Positions 43,733-51,720 of a stretch of 64,000 nucleotides of DNA are shown here, in pieces (within the stretch, counting starts at the first letter, position 1; every line of letters starts with the position of its first letter). The position numbers and the translations under genes were made by a program. Source of the stretch: Paractinoplanes ovalisporus (GTDB lineage Bacteria; Actinomycetota; Actinomycetes; Mycobacteriales; Micromonosporaceae). The stretch is taken from assembly GCF_016834655.1 (NCBI RefSeq), contig NZ_JAENHP010000025.1, forward strand, positions 1-64,000. The letters are read 5' to 3'. The notes beneath the pieces were generated by a model, which made no database searches, had not been told where the DNA came from, and saw only the letters and a program-made list of their open reading frames with translations.

Positions 43733-44287
43733 TCATCGACCTTCCGGGGCGAAATCCCGGAGCCGCGGAGCGGCGACCAGATGCTCAGCGTTGGCTGCCT
43801 CGCGCAAGGGGGCCAGCACCTTCTCGATCACCTGCTCCTTGCGCGGGTGGAACTTGAGCGTGCGCATCCCGTAGTTGCGGAACGCGATCGCCAGACGGCC
43901 GCCGGGCACCATGTCCTTGACCATCCGGCGGCCGAACGCCATGTTCTTCGCCACGTAGGGCCGCATCCTCTCCTCGTACGCCCCGGCGTGTCCGGTCTTG
44001 GCGATCTCGTCGGCCAGCACGTACGCCCCGACCAGCGCGAGGCTCGTGCCCTGCCCCGAGGAGGGGGCCGGGCAGTGCGCCGCGTCGCCGAGCAGCACGA
44101 CCCGCCCCGATGACCAGCGTGAGATGTAGCCCCCGAGGTGGGACAGCGGCACGTCGCCGAAGGCCCGCCGCCGGGTCGCCGAGTGCAGACCGTCGGCCGC
44201 GACGACCAGGTCGTAACGCCCGCTGCGACCGCCGGAGAAGGTGACGTCGACGCCGTCGGGACCCTCCCGCAGCTGGGCACCGGGAAG
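43733..44287 (-). pseudogene. C-terminal fragment of an FAD-dependent monooxygenase
   Basis: In one frame from about 44287 down to 43733 the translation gives GAQLREGPDGVDVTF, DLVVAADGLHSATRRRAFGD, then RVVLLGDAAHCPAPSSGQG, the second FAD motif, and a normal end. The N-terminal half with the GxGxxG dinucleotide fold is absent. The homology stops exactly where the opposite-strand TetR homology begins. GTG 44152 could start a 139-residue product, but without the FAD fold it would not work. It is probably one half of a deletion that removed a divergent promoter region. Confidence 0.88.
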
Positions 44288-44835
44288 ACCTGCTGGACGG
44301 CGCGAAACGTGCGCTCTACGAGAAGGGCTACGCCCGCACGACGGCGCGCGACATCGTCGCCCTGTCCGGGACGAACCTCGGCTCGATCGGCTACCACTAC
44401 GGCTCGACCGAGGCGCTGATGACCGCGGCGATGCTGGGCGCGATGGAGGACTGGGGCGACGAGATCGCCCGGGCGCTGGCCGGCGAGCCCGAGCAGGACG
44501 GCGGTGACCCGGTCGTCGACTTCTGGCGACGGGTGATCCACTCGATCACCACGCACCGCGAGCTGTGGCTGGCCAGCGTCGAGGTGATGATCCAGGCCGA
44601 GCACAACCCGCACCTGCGGGCCCAGCTCGCGGGCGGTCTGCAGGCGGGCCGGCGCGGCATGGCGGCGCTCGCCACCGGCACCCCGGAGGACCAGCTGGAC
44701 GACCGGACCGTTCGTACGGTGGGCTCGGCTCAGATGGCCCTGATGTCGGGCGTGGTGACGCAGTGGCTCACCGACCCCGGCTCGGCACCCGGACCGGAGG
44801 AGATCGCCGAGGGCGTACGGCTGCTGGGCCGCTGA
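44281..44835 (+). pseudogene. TetR family regulator missing its start
   Basis: The frame reads REDLLDGAKRALYEKGYART then RDIVALSGTNLGSIGYHYGS, a complete TetR helix-turn-helix, and a ligand domain to EIAEGVRLLGR. Only about 10 residues are missing at the N-terminus. No ATG, GTG or TTG exists upstream in frame before a stop at 44242; the first is the ATG at 44419, after the DNA-binding region. CTG 44290 could serve in principle. The gene starts exactly where the monooxygenase fragment ends, so both were cut by one deletion. The regulator probably controlled the monooxygenase. Confidence 0.85.
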
Positions 44836-44862
44836 CGCCTGTTGTCGAAGCTCGGCCCGGCC

Positions 44863-45831
44863 TCAGCCGACCGGCGCGATCTCGGGCACGCCGTGCAAGT
44901 GCAGGCCGCCCCCGCCGCGGCGCTTCGCCTCGTGCATGGCGCCGTCGGCCAGGCGCAGCAGGTCGTCCGGGCCGTCGAGGCCGGAGTGCGACAGGGCGAC
45001 GCCGACGCTGGCCGGGGTCCGCAGCCGCTTCTGCCCCACCACGATCACCTCGCCCAGGGACGCCACGATCCGCTCGGCCACCACCAGCGCGTCGCGGGCC
45101 GAACTCAGGTCCTCGGTGAGCACCACGAACTCGTCGCCACCGAGCCGGCTGACGGTGTCCTCCTCGCGGACGCATTCGCGCAGCCGCTCGGCCACCGTAC
45201 GCAGCAGCTGGTCGCCCACGTCGTGCCCGTGCAGGTCGTTGACCTGCTTGAAGCCGTTCAGGTCGAGCAGCAACGCGCCGACCGGGCGGCCGCTGCGGCG
45301 GGCCCGGGCGATCGCGCCGGACAACCGCTCCCGCAGCATCGCACGGTTGCCGAGCCCGGTCAGCGGGTCGCGCAGGGCCCGGTCGGTCAGCTCTCCGTTC
45401 AGGGCCACCCCGGTCAGCGCCAGCACCGCCTGGGTGTGCAGGGCCCGCAGCGCCGGGAGAACCTCGGCCGGCAGCTCGCCGTCGGAGGTGACGTGGAACC
45501 CGTCGGCGTCGAGGCCGGTCACGGTCGCGCGCACCCCGGGCAGGTCGGCCAGCAGGGTCTCGGCCGCCCGGACGGCCAGGCGCCGGACCTCCTCCCGGTC
45601 GGTGGTGGTGATCAGGGCCGCTCCCAGCTCGCTGAGCACCTGCTCGCGGGCGACGGCACGGCGCAGCGCGCGCAGGTCGGCGTCGCGACCGTGCCGCATG
45701 CGGACGACCACCAGCATCACGACCAGGATGACCGCGGCCGGCAGGAAACCGATCCACGTTTGGTGCAGACCGGACCACGCCGCGGCGACGGCGAGACCAC
45801 CGACGACGAAGAGACTTGCAGCCCTGGGCAT
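44863..45831 (-). CDS. Membrane diguanylate cyclase (GGDEF)
   Basis: A 322-residue enzyme making cyclic di-GMP from two GTP. Two TM helices occupy about residues 5-45. A helical/GAF-like linker (REQVLSELGAALITTTDREEVRRL) leads to the GGDEF domain (about 150-315): DPLTGLGNRAML, LLLDLNGFKQVNDLHGHDVGD, and the active site RLGGDEFVVL. An inhibitory-site RxxD (REED) is five residues before GGDEF, so product feedback is likely. No EAL domain. It is convergent with the TetR remnant. In differentiating actinomycetes c-di-GMP controls development. Confidence 0.93.
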   Translation of the reverse strand: MPRAASLFVVGGLAVAAAWSGLHQTWIGFLPAAVILVVMLVVVRMRHGRDADLRALRRAVAREQVLSELGAALITTTDREEVRRLAVRAAETLLADLPGVRATVTGLDADGFHVTSDGELPAEVLPALRALHTQAVLALTGVALNGELTDRALRDPLTGLGNRAMLRERLSGAIARARRSGRPVGALLLDLNGFKQVNDLHGHDVGDQLLRTVAERLRECVREEDTVSRLGGDEFVVLTEDLSSARDALVVAERIVASLGEVIVVGQKRLRTPASVGVALSHSGLDGPDDLLRLADGAMHEAKRRGGGGLHLHGVPEIAPVG

Positions 45832-45888
45832 GACCCCGGATTCGGCCCGGCGGCCGCCGATCTGAGCCGGAAGCCGGTAACAGGTCGG

Positions 45889-46773
45889 TTATTCCACCAC
45901 GCTCAACCAGCCGGGCAGGGGCTCGCGGGCGGCCAGCCAGGCCGGTGGGATGCCGCCGAGGCCCGTGTACGCGGCCACGATGCCCCCGGCGATGGCACAG
46001 GTGGTGTCGACGTCGCCGCCCGCGCGCACGCAGGCCGCGATCGCGCCCGGATAGTCGTCGAGGAACCGGTCGGCCACCCAGACCGCGAACGGCACGGTGT
46101 CGCGCGCCATCGCCCGGGTGCCGTTTCCCAGTTCGTACGAGGCCTCGCCGGGTTCGGAGAAGCGGGCCGCGGCCACCAGGCCGTCGCGCACGTGGCCGTC
46201 CGGGGTGTGCGCGGCCACCGCGCCCAGCAACGCCGGTCGCTGCCCGTCGAGCCGGCCCGCCGCCGCCACGGCCGCGGCCACCGTCACCGCCACTCCCCCG
46301 GCGATGCCCTCGGCGTGCGCGTGGGTGACCTCGGCCGCGCGCGCACCCTGAGCCGCGGCGTGGGCCAGCGAGTCGGCGTGCCAGGCGCCGAGCGGGGCCG
46401 CGCGCATGGCGGCGCCGTTGCCGGCCGAGCCCTCCCCGTCGAAGGCGGCCGCGGCGGCGATCGGCCACGGCAGCCCCTCGCGGATCTCGCGCAGCATCAC
46501 GACGGCGCCCGGGCCGTAGCCGCGGTAGGGGTCGTGGTGGCGGCCCAGCAGGTCGGCGAAGGCGTCGCGGTCGAAGTCACCCTCCGCTAACACGGCGACG
46601 AGGCAGCAGGCCTCCTCGGTGTCGTCGGTCCACGGCCAGGGCGCGGGCGGCGGGTCGGCGAGATCAACCCGCGATACGAAATCTTGGGCGCCCAGCGCGT
46701 CTCCGACGCTCAGGCCGGCCAGGCTCTCGAGCGCCAGCGCGAGGCGCGTACTAGGAAAGAGTGTGAACGACAT
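45889..46773 (-). CDS. ADP-ribosylglycohydrolase family protein (DraG-like)
   Basis: A 294-residue all-helical hydrolase that removes ADP-ribose from targets. Metal-site motifs are PWTDDTEEACCLV (the first Asp pair), GSAGNGAAMRAAPLG, and GGDVDTTCAIAGGIVAAYTG near the C-terminus (second Asp pair). All key acidic residues are kept. ATG 46773 is used; the ribosome site is weak. No ADP-ribosyltransferase or nitrogenase is nearby, so the target is unknown. Divergent from the response regulator with 141 bp between. Confidence 0.92.
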   Translation of the reverse strand: MSFTLFPSTRLALALESLAGLSVGDALGAQDFVSRVDLADPPPAPWPWTDDTEEACCLVAVLAEGDFDRDAFADLLGRHHDPYRGYGPGAVVMLREIREGLPWPIAAAAAFDGEGSAGNGAAMRAAPLGAWHADSLAHAAAQGARAAEVTHAHAEGIAGGVAVTVAAAVAAAGRLDGQRPALLGAVAAHTPDGHVRDGLVAAARFSEPGEASYELGNGTRAMARDTVPFAVWVADRFLDDYPGAIAACVRAGGDVDTTCAIAGGIVAAYTGLGGIPPAWLAAREPLPGWLSVVE

Positions 46774-46914
46774 CGGCTCAACAGATGGTATTCCCCGTCC
46801 GACCACCCCGGCCACCACCCCTAAAACGGCCTAAAGGCAATTACACTCAGTGATCGAAGGGTGTCCCTCCATCACCGGTTAGGCCCTGGCTGCCGAGGGC
46901 AGTACCTTCTTCGC

Positions 46915-47604
46915 ATGGCCACGGTGTTGCTCGTCGAAGACGATCACGTCGTGCGCGGCGCCATGCTCCGATCGCTCGCCGACCGGGGGCATGCCGTGCA
47001 CGCCGTCGGCACGGCGCTCGACGCGCTCCGGCGGGTCGCCGCCGAGACGCCCGATCTCGTCGTGCTCGACCTCGGTCTGCCCGACCTGGACGGTTCCGAC
47101 GCGCTGCGCATGCTCCGGGGCATCACGGACGTGCCGATCATCATCGCCACCGCGCGGGACGACGAGCAGACCGTGGTGCGGCTTCTCCGGGCCGGCGCCG
47201 ACGACTACATGGTCAAGCCGTTCACCGGCGCCCACCTCGACGCCCGCATCGCCACCGTGCTGCGGCGCGTGGGCCGGGCCAGCCGCACCGCCCAGCCGGC
47301 CGTGCACGAGGTGGGCGAGCTACGGGTCGACGTGGGCGAGCGCAGCGCCACCCTGGCCGACCAGGCCCTGGCGCTGACCCGCAAGGAGTTCGACCTGCTG
47401 GCATACCTGGCCGCCCGCCCGGGCCGGGTCGTTTCGCGACGGGAGCTGTTGGAGGAGGTATGGCGACAGCCATCGGTCGGCGAGGATCAGACGATCGACG
47501 TTCATCTGTACTGGCTGCGTCGGAAACTGGGCGAGTCCGCGGCGAAGCCTCGCTACCTGCGCACCGTGCGGGGGGTCGGATTCCGGTTGGTGGCGCCGGA
47601 CTGA
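46915..47604 (+). CDS. OmpR-family response regulator
   Basis: A 229-residue two-component regulator. The receiver domain (1-120) has acidic LLVEDDHVVRGA, the phospho-acceptor Asp in LVVLDLGLPDLDG and the Lys in YMVKPFTGAHL. The winged-helix output (about 135-225) shows ALTRKEFDLLAYLAARPGRVVSR and the recognition helix DQTIDVHLYWLRRKLGE. ATG 46915 begins MATVLLVEDDH; upstream in-frame starts add no family sequence. Its stop overlaps the kinase frame, so the pair is translationally coupled. Target genes unknown; the secreted protease downstream is a candidate. Confidence 0.95.
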   Translation: MATVLLVEDDHVVRGAMLRSLADRGHAVHAVGTALDALRRVAAETPDLVVLDLGLPDLDGSDALRMLRGITDVPIIIATARDDEQTVVRLLRAGADDYMVKPFTGAHLDARIATVLRRVGRASRTAQPAVHEVGELRVDVGERSATLADQALALTRKEFDLLAYLAARPGRVVSRRELLEEVWRQPSVGEDQTIDVHLYWLRRKLGESAAKPRYLRTVRGVGFRLVAPD

Positions 47605-49004
47605 GGGCCCGTCTGGCCTGGATCACCGCCGCGACCACCGCCGTCGCCGCCCTCGCCTTCCTCATCCCCCTCGGCTGGGAACTGCGCAACGACCATCGCG
47701 ACCAGGCCATCGGCGCCGCCGAACGGCAGAGCGCCAAGGTGGTCGGCGCGATCTCGGCCGGCGCCGGCGCCAAGGGACTCGCCGCCGCCATGGCCGGTTC
47801 CGGCGGCCGGGTCAAGGTCTACGCGCCCGGCCAGACGGCCGGGGGTCGCGCCGCCGGCGACGAGGTTCAGCACGCCGCGACCAGCGGTTCGACCGTGACC
47901 CAGGAGGTCGACGGCGGTCTCGTGCGGCTCGAACCGGTGACGGTCGGCGCCCGTACGTCCGTGGTCGAGGTCTTCGTGCCCGACAGCGAGCTCAGCGAGG
48001 GCACCGCGAACGACTGGTGGCTGCTCTTCGGCATCGCGCTGGTGCTGGTCGCCGGCAGCGTCGTCGTGGTCGACCGGCTGGCCCGCGGCGCCGTCAACTC
48101 GGCCCGCAACCTGGTGCACGCGGCGATGGCGGTCGGCGGCGGCGACCTGGGCGTGCGCATCCAGCCCTCGGGCCCGCGCGAGCTGGCCGAGGCCGGCTAC
48201 GCGTTCAACCGCATGGCCGACCGGCTGGTCACCTCGCGCACGAGCGAACGCGAGATGGTCGCCGACCTGTCGCACCGCCTGCGCACCCCGCTGACCGCGC
48301 TGCGCCTGGACGCCGAGGCGCTCGACCCGGACGACACCCAGATCATCGATCTGAGCGCCGACGAGATCGACCGGCGGCGTGGCATCCGGCGCATCCGGCA
48401 GGCCATCGTGACGCTCGAGGGCGAGGTCAACGAGCTGATCAACACGACCCGCCAGGCGATCGGGGCCCAGGTGGCGGCCGCGCCGGAGCCCGGTGTCTGT
48501 GACGCCAGCGAGGTGGTCCGCGAGCGGATGATGTTCTGGTCGGCGCTGGCCGGCGACCAGAACCGCAGCTACCGGGTGGCCGGGGCAAGTGTTCGCATTC
48601 CCGTACCCGTTGCGAGGGCCGAACTGGCTGCCGCGCTCGATGCCATTCTGGGTAATGTGTTCCGCTACACCCCCCAGGGAACGGCGTTCGAGGTGGGCAT
48701 TTCGCGGCGTGACGGATGGGTTGCGGTGCGTGTCGACGACGCCGGTCCCGGCATCGGAGATCCGGAGAAGGCAATGCAGCGTGGCCAGAGCAACCAGGGC
48801 TCGACCGGGCTCGGGCTCGACATCGCCCGGCGCGCGGCCCAGTCCGCGGGCGGCTCGGTCAGCCTCGACCGCGCGGCCCTGGGCGGCGCGAGCGTGGTCA
48901 TGCTGTTCTCCGACGCCGAGGCGACGCCCAAGCAGGCGAGCCGTTTCGGCCTGGTCGGTCGCCTGGCCCGGGAGCGTGGCAGCCGACCCACCCGTTCCGA
49001 GTGA
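47601..49004 (+). CDS. Sensor histidine kinase, possibly with a CTG start
   Basis: About 467 residues. TM1 follows the start (LAWITAATTAVAALAFLIPL); an external domain of about 100 residues; TM2 (WWLLFGIALVLVAGSVVVV); HAMP; dimerisation helix with phospho-accepting His in DLSHRLRTPLTALRLD; and an ATPase domain with N-box ILGNVFRYTPQG, DDAGPGIGDP and GSTGLGLDIARR. Cognate partner of the upstream response regulator. No ATG, GTG or TTG exists at the expected start. The CTG at 47601, overlapping the regulator stop as CTGA, gives LRARLAW. An ATG at 47460 would add 47 non-homologous residues and overlap by 145 bp. Confidence 0.9.
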   Translation: MRARLAWITAATTAVAALAFLIPLGWELRNDHRDQAIGAAERQSAKVVGAISAGAGAKGLAAAMAGSGGRVKVYAPGQTAGGRAAGDEVQHAATSGSTVTQEVDGGLVRLEPVTVGARTSVVEVFVPDSELSEGTANDWWLLFGIALVLVAGSVVVVDRLARGAVNSARNLVHAAMAVGGGDLGVRIQPSGPRELAEAGYAFNRMADRLVTSRTSEREMVADLSHRLRTPLTALRLDAEALDPDDTQIIDLSADEIDRRRGIRRIRQAIVTLEGEVNELINTTRQAIGAQVAAAPEPGVCDASEVVRERMMFWSALAGDQNRSYRVAGASVRIPVPVARAELAAALDAILGNVFRYTPQGTAFEVGISRRDGWVAVRVDDAGPGIGDPEKAMQRGQSNQGSTGLGLDIARRAAQSAGGSVSLDRAALGGASVVMLFSDAEATPKQASRFGLVGRLARERGSRPTRSE

Positions 49005-49133
49005 AGCGGACCATGTTCTTGCTTAGATCTGTATTAAAGGCGTTCCGCTCCCGGAGCCGGGCTGGCAGTGTTCCCCCCGATCCCATCCGGCTTCCCGGTT
49101 CGACGCCCGCACCTCGGAACCGGCGAAGCTCCC

Positions 49134-49176
49134 GCGCGGTGAGAGGTGGCTCCCCCATAACCACCTCCCACCGCGC
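49134..49176 (+). promoter_or_regulatory. Large hairpin in the metalloprotease leader
   Basis: Arms GCGCGGTGAGAGGTGG (49134-49149) and CCACCTCCCACCGCGC (49161-49176) pair with one mismatch around an 11-nt loop, 37 bp before the TTG start. No U-run follows, so it looks more like a leader structure than a terminator. An AT-rich patch at about 49015-49035 (TTAGATCTGTATTAAAG) may hold the promoter. Confidence 0.5.
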
Positions 49177-49213
49177 CCCCGCAAGGCAGTTCCCGGCAAC
49201 GCTAGGAGAGGGT

Positions 49214-51415
49214 TTGTCCACGCACCGCCGCACACCGGCCCCGCGTGGTCACCGCCGGGCCGTATCCCGGCGGCCGCACCGGCTGGTTCCGGTGGGCCTC
49301 GGGCTGGCGCTGCTCGGCGTCGGCGGGGTCGTCGGCCCGAGCGTGGTCGACAACGTCGCCGGCAGCAACGCGTCGCGCAACTTCGCCCTCACCGCCCTGC
49401 CCGCCGACAAGCCCGACCAGGGACTGGTCTACGACGGGCTCAAGCCGGCCAAGGCGGGCTCGCTCTGCGCGGGTTCCTACGAACTCGACAAGATCACCTG
49501 CACCCACGGCCCCGACGAGGCGCCGGCCGGTCTCAAGGTGCGCCGCGCCGTCACCCCGGTGACCGCGAAGGCGCCCGAGCCGAAGCAGCCGGCCCGCGAG
49601 TCCGCGGCCGCGACGCCGTCCGACGCCGAGATCGCCCGCGACGAGGGCGGCAGCGCGCTCACCGCCGACGCCCCGGCGCTGGTGCCCGACGCCGCGCCCG
49701 GCGACGCCGACTTCATCATGGGCGCCCACGACGTGGCCTGCGAGGGCGACGGGCGCAGCGGCAAGCGCGTCCAGGTGCTCTACCTGCACGAGTACGGCAC
49801 GCCCAGCCGCTACACCGACTTCCTGGGATCGATCCGTACGTGGTCGACCGGCGTCGACCAGATCTTCGACGAGAGCGCGGCCGAGACCGGCGGCTCGCGG
49901 CACGTGCGCTTCGTGACCACGCCGCAGTGCCGGGTCGACGTCTCCGAGGTGCAGATGCCGACGGGCGCGCTCGGGTCCTTCACCCGCAACATCGACGCGC
50001 TGCAGAAGCTCGGCTACAACCGCACCGACCGCAAATACCTGATCTTCGCCGACTCCACCGTCTATTGCGGCATCGCGACCTACATCGCCGACCGCCGCCC
50101 CGGGCTGGGCAACCGCAACAACGGCGGCCCCTCCTACGGCCGGGTCGACTCGGGCTGCTGGAGCGCGGCGATGGCGGCGCACGAGCTGACCCACACGCTC
50201 GGCGCGACGCTGATCGACTCGCCCAACTCCAGCGGCGCCGGCGGCTGCCTCGACGACTTCGACCTGCTCTGCGGCCCCGACCGCTCGGGCAAGGCGGTGC
50301 GCAAGGTCTGCCCCCGCAAGCAGGAGGCGCGGCTCGACTGCGGCAAGGACGACTATTTCAACACCAACCCGAAGCCGGGCAGCTATCTCGACAAGAACTG
50401 GAACATCGCGCGCAGCGAGTTCCTGCTGCGCAGCGACGGCGGCGATGACATTCCCGACGCCGAGGGCGCGCCGCAGCCGGCCGAGTCGCCCAGCGCCGAC
50501 CCGGCCGAGCCCACCCCGAGCGCGAGCGTCGAGCCGACCCCGACCGTGACCAACCCCGGTGAGGCCGACGGCGGCGGCGATGCCCCGCCGTCGCCCGAGG
50601 TCACGCCGTCCGAGTCAGCGACCGCGGGCGAGCCGGGTGCGGCCGAGCCGACCGCGCCCGCCGAGGACGGGGGCGACGGCGTGCCGTCGCTGCCGGTCGC
50701 GGCCACCACCCCGGTTCCGACCGAGCCGGCCAACGGCGTGCAGGCCGACCCCGTGCAGGCCGTCGTCGAGGTGCGCGACGGCACCAGCAGTTCGGTGCGG
50801 CTCACCTGGAGCGCAGCCTCGGCCAAGGCGACCTACCAGGTCTGGGTCGACGGTCAGCCGGTCGCCACCACGCAGGCCACCCGGGCCCGGCTGATCGGCC
50901 TCAAGCCCGCCACGAAGTACCAGGTGACGGTGAAGTCCGGCCCGCAGTACACGGCCCGCAACACGGCCGAGACGGCGCCCGCGGCCCGCCCGGCGCAGAA
51001 CTCCTGGTTCACGCTGACGAACGCGCTCACCGGCAGCGCGGCCAATCTCTATGCGGCCCGCACGGTGAACGGCACGCCGATCACCCTGAGCGGCACCGAC
51101 GGCGACGCCCAGCAGCAGTGGCAGCTCGTGCCGGCCGACGGAAACAGCTACAAACTGGTCTCGCGGGCCTCCGGCAAGTGTGTGGGCCCGCTCGGCGGCA
51201 ACGCGGCCACGGGCGTCCCGCTGGTGCAGGCCGACTGCAACGGCGACGCTTCGAAGTGGACGTTGCAGTTCTCACCGTACGGCTTCACCCTGCGCACCAC
51301 GGACGGCGGCCTCGTGGCCGGCGTCGGCGACCAGCGGTTCGGCGCCCACCGGGTGCTCGTTCTGCAGGCCGGCAACGACCAGCGCTATCAGAGCTGGACG
51401 GCGGTACCCGACTAG
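49214..51415 (+). CDS. Secreted metalloprotease-like protein with FnIII and ricin-type lectin regions
   Basis: About 733 residues. A basic start and hydrophobic stretch (VPVGLGLALLGVGGVVGPSVV) form a signal peptide or anchor. Residues about 170-410 resemble a zinc metalloprotease domain with HExxH in AAHELTHTLGA and several paired Cys (CWSAAM, GGCLDDFDLLCGP, VCPRKQEARLDCG). A Pro/Ala/Glu-rich linker follows, then a fibronectin III-like domain (VRLTWSAASAKATYQVWV) and a C-terminal ricin-B-like beta-trefoil (QQQWQLVPADGNSYKLVSRASGKCVG). TTG 49214 is chosen because GGAGAGGG lies just before. Probably binds glycans while cleaving protein; substrate unknown. Confidence 0.82.
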   Translation: MSTHRRTPAPRGHRRAVSRRPHRLVPVGLGLALLGVGGVVGPSVVDNVAGSNASRNFALTALPADKPDQGLVYDGLKPAKAGSLCAGSYELDKITCTHGPDEAPAGLKVRRAVTPVTAKAPEPKQPARESAAATPSDAEIARDEGGSALTADAPALVPDAAPGDADFIMGAHDVACEGDGRSGKRVQVLYLHEYGTPSRYTDFLGSIRTWSTGVDQIFDESAAETGGSRHVRFVTTPQCRVDVSEVQMPTGALGSFTRNIDALQKLGYNRTDRKYLIFADSTVYCGIATYIADRRPGLGNRNNGGPSYGRVDSGCWSAAMAAHELTHTLGATLIDSPNSSGAGGCLDDFDLLCGPDRSGKAVRKVCPRKQEARLDCGKDDYFNTNPKPGSYLDKNWNIARSEFLLRSDGGDDIPDAEGAPQPAESPSADPAEPTPSASVEPTPTVTNPGEADGGGDAPPSPEVTPSESATAGEPGAAEPTAPAEDGGDGVPSLPVAATTPVPTEPANGVQADPVQAVVEVRDGTSSSVRLTWSAASAKATYQVWVDGQPVATTQATRARLIGLKPATKYQVTVKSGPQYTARNTAETAPAARPAQNSWFTLTNALTGSAANLYAARTVNGTPITLSGTDGDAQQQWQLVPADGNSYKLVSRASGKCVGPLGGNAATGVPLVQADCNGDASKWTLQFSPYGFTLRTTDGGLVAGVGDQRFGAHRVLVLQAGNDQRYQSWTAVPD

Positions 51416-51430
51416 ACGGGAGGCAAGGCT

Positions 51431-51583
51431 GTGCGCGACACCCTGGAACGGCGGTTGACCGAGCCCGAGGAAGGCCCGGCCAGGTTCAACAAGCGGCGGC
51501 TGGTGCGCTGGATCGCGGTGCTGACCATCGGCATCGTCGTGGTCCTGGCGATCTGGCAGGAACCGCTCTACGCGCTGCGTTAG
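51431..51583 (+). CDS. Small single-TM protein
   Basis: A 50-residue reading frame with GTG start at 51431 behind GGGAGGCAAGGCT. A charged N-terminus (RDTLERRLTEPEEGPARFNK) is followed by RRLVRWIAVLTIGIVVVLAIW, one clear TM helix with positive-inside charge, and a short tail ending YALR. It begins 15 bp after the metalloprotease stop and is probably translated from the same message. Function unknown; too short for a family call. Confidence 0.65.
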   Translation: MRDTLERRLTEPEEGPARFNKRRLVRWIAVLTIGIVVVLAIWQEPLYALR

Positions 51584-51603
51584 GCGTCGGCGGGCGCCTT
51601 TGT

Positions 51604-51720
51604 CAGGCGCCCGCTGTGGGGCGCACGGCCAGGCGCCCGCTGTGGGGCGCTCGCTCAGGCGCCCGCTGTGGCCGCTCGCCCAGGCCGCCCGCTTTGGGCC
51701 GCTTGCTCAGGCGCCGGCCG
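51604..51720 (-). repeat. Tandem repeat of about 26 bp at the 3' end of the deaminase gene
   Basis: Units beginning CAGGCGCCCGCTGTGG start at 51604, 51630 and 51656; worn copies start at 51681 and 51708. The stop codon of the minus-strand deaminase gene (51707-51709) lies within the last copy. The array therefore looks like reiteration of that gene end. Confidence 0.8.

Noticed and set aside
47460..47600. ATG at 47460 as the histidine kinase start
   Set aside because: It would overlap the response regulator by 145 bp and add residues without family similarity; kept only as an alternative.
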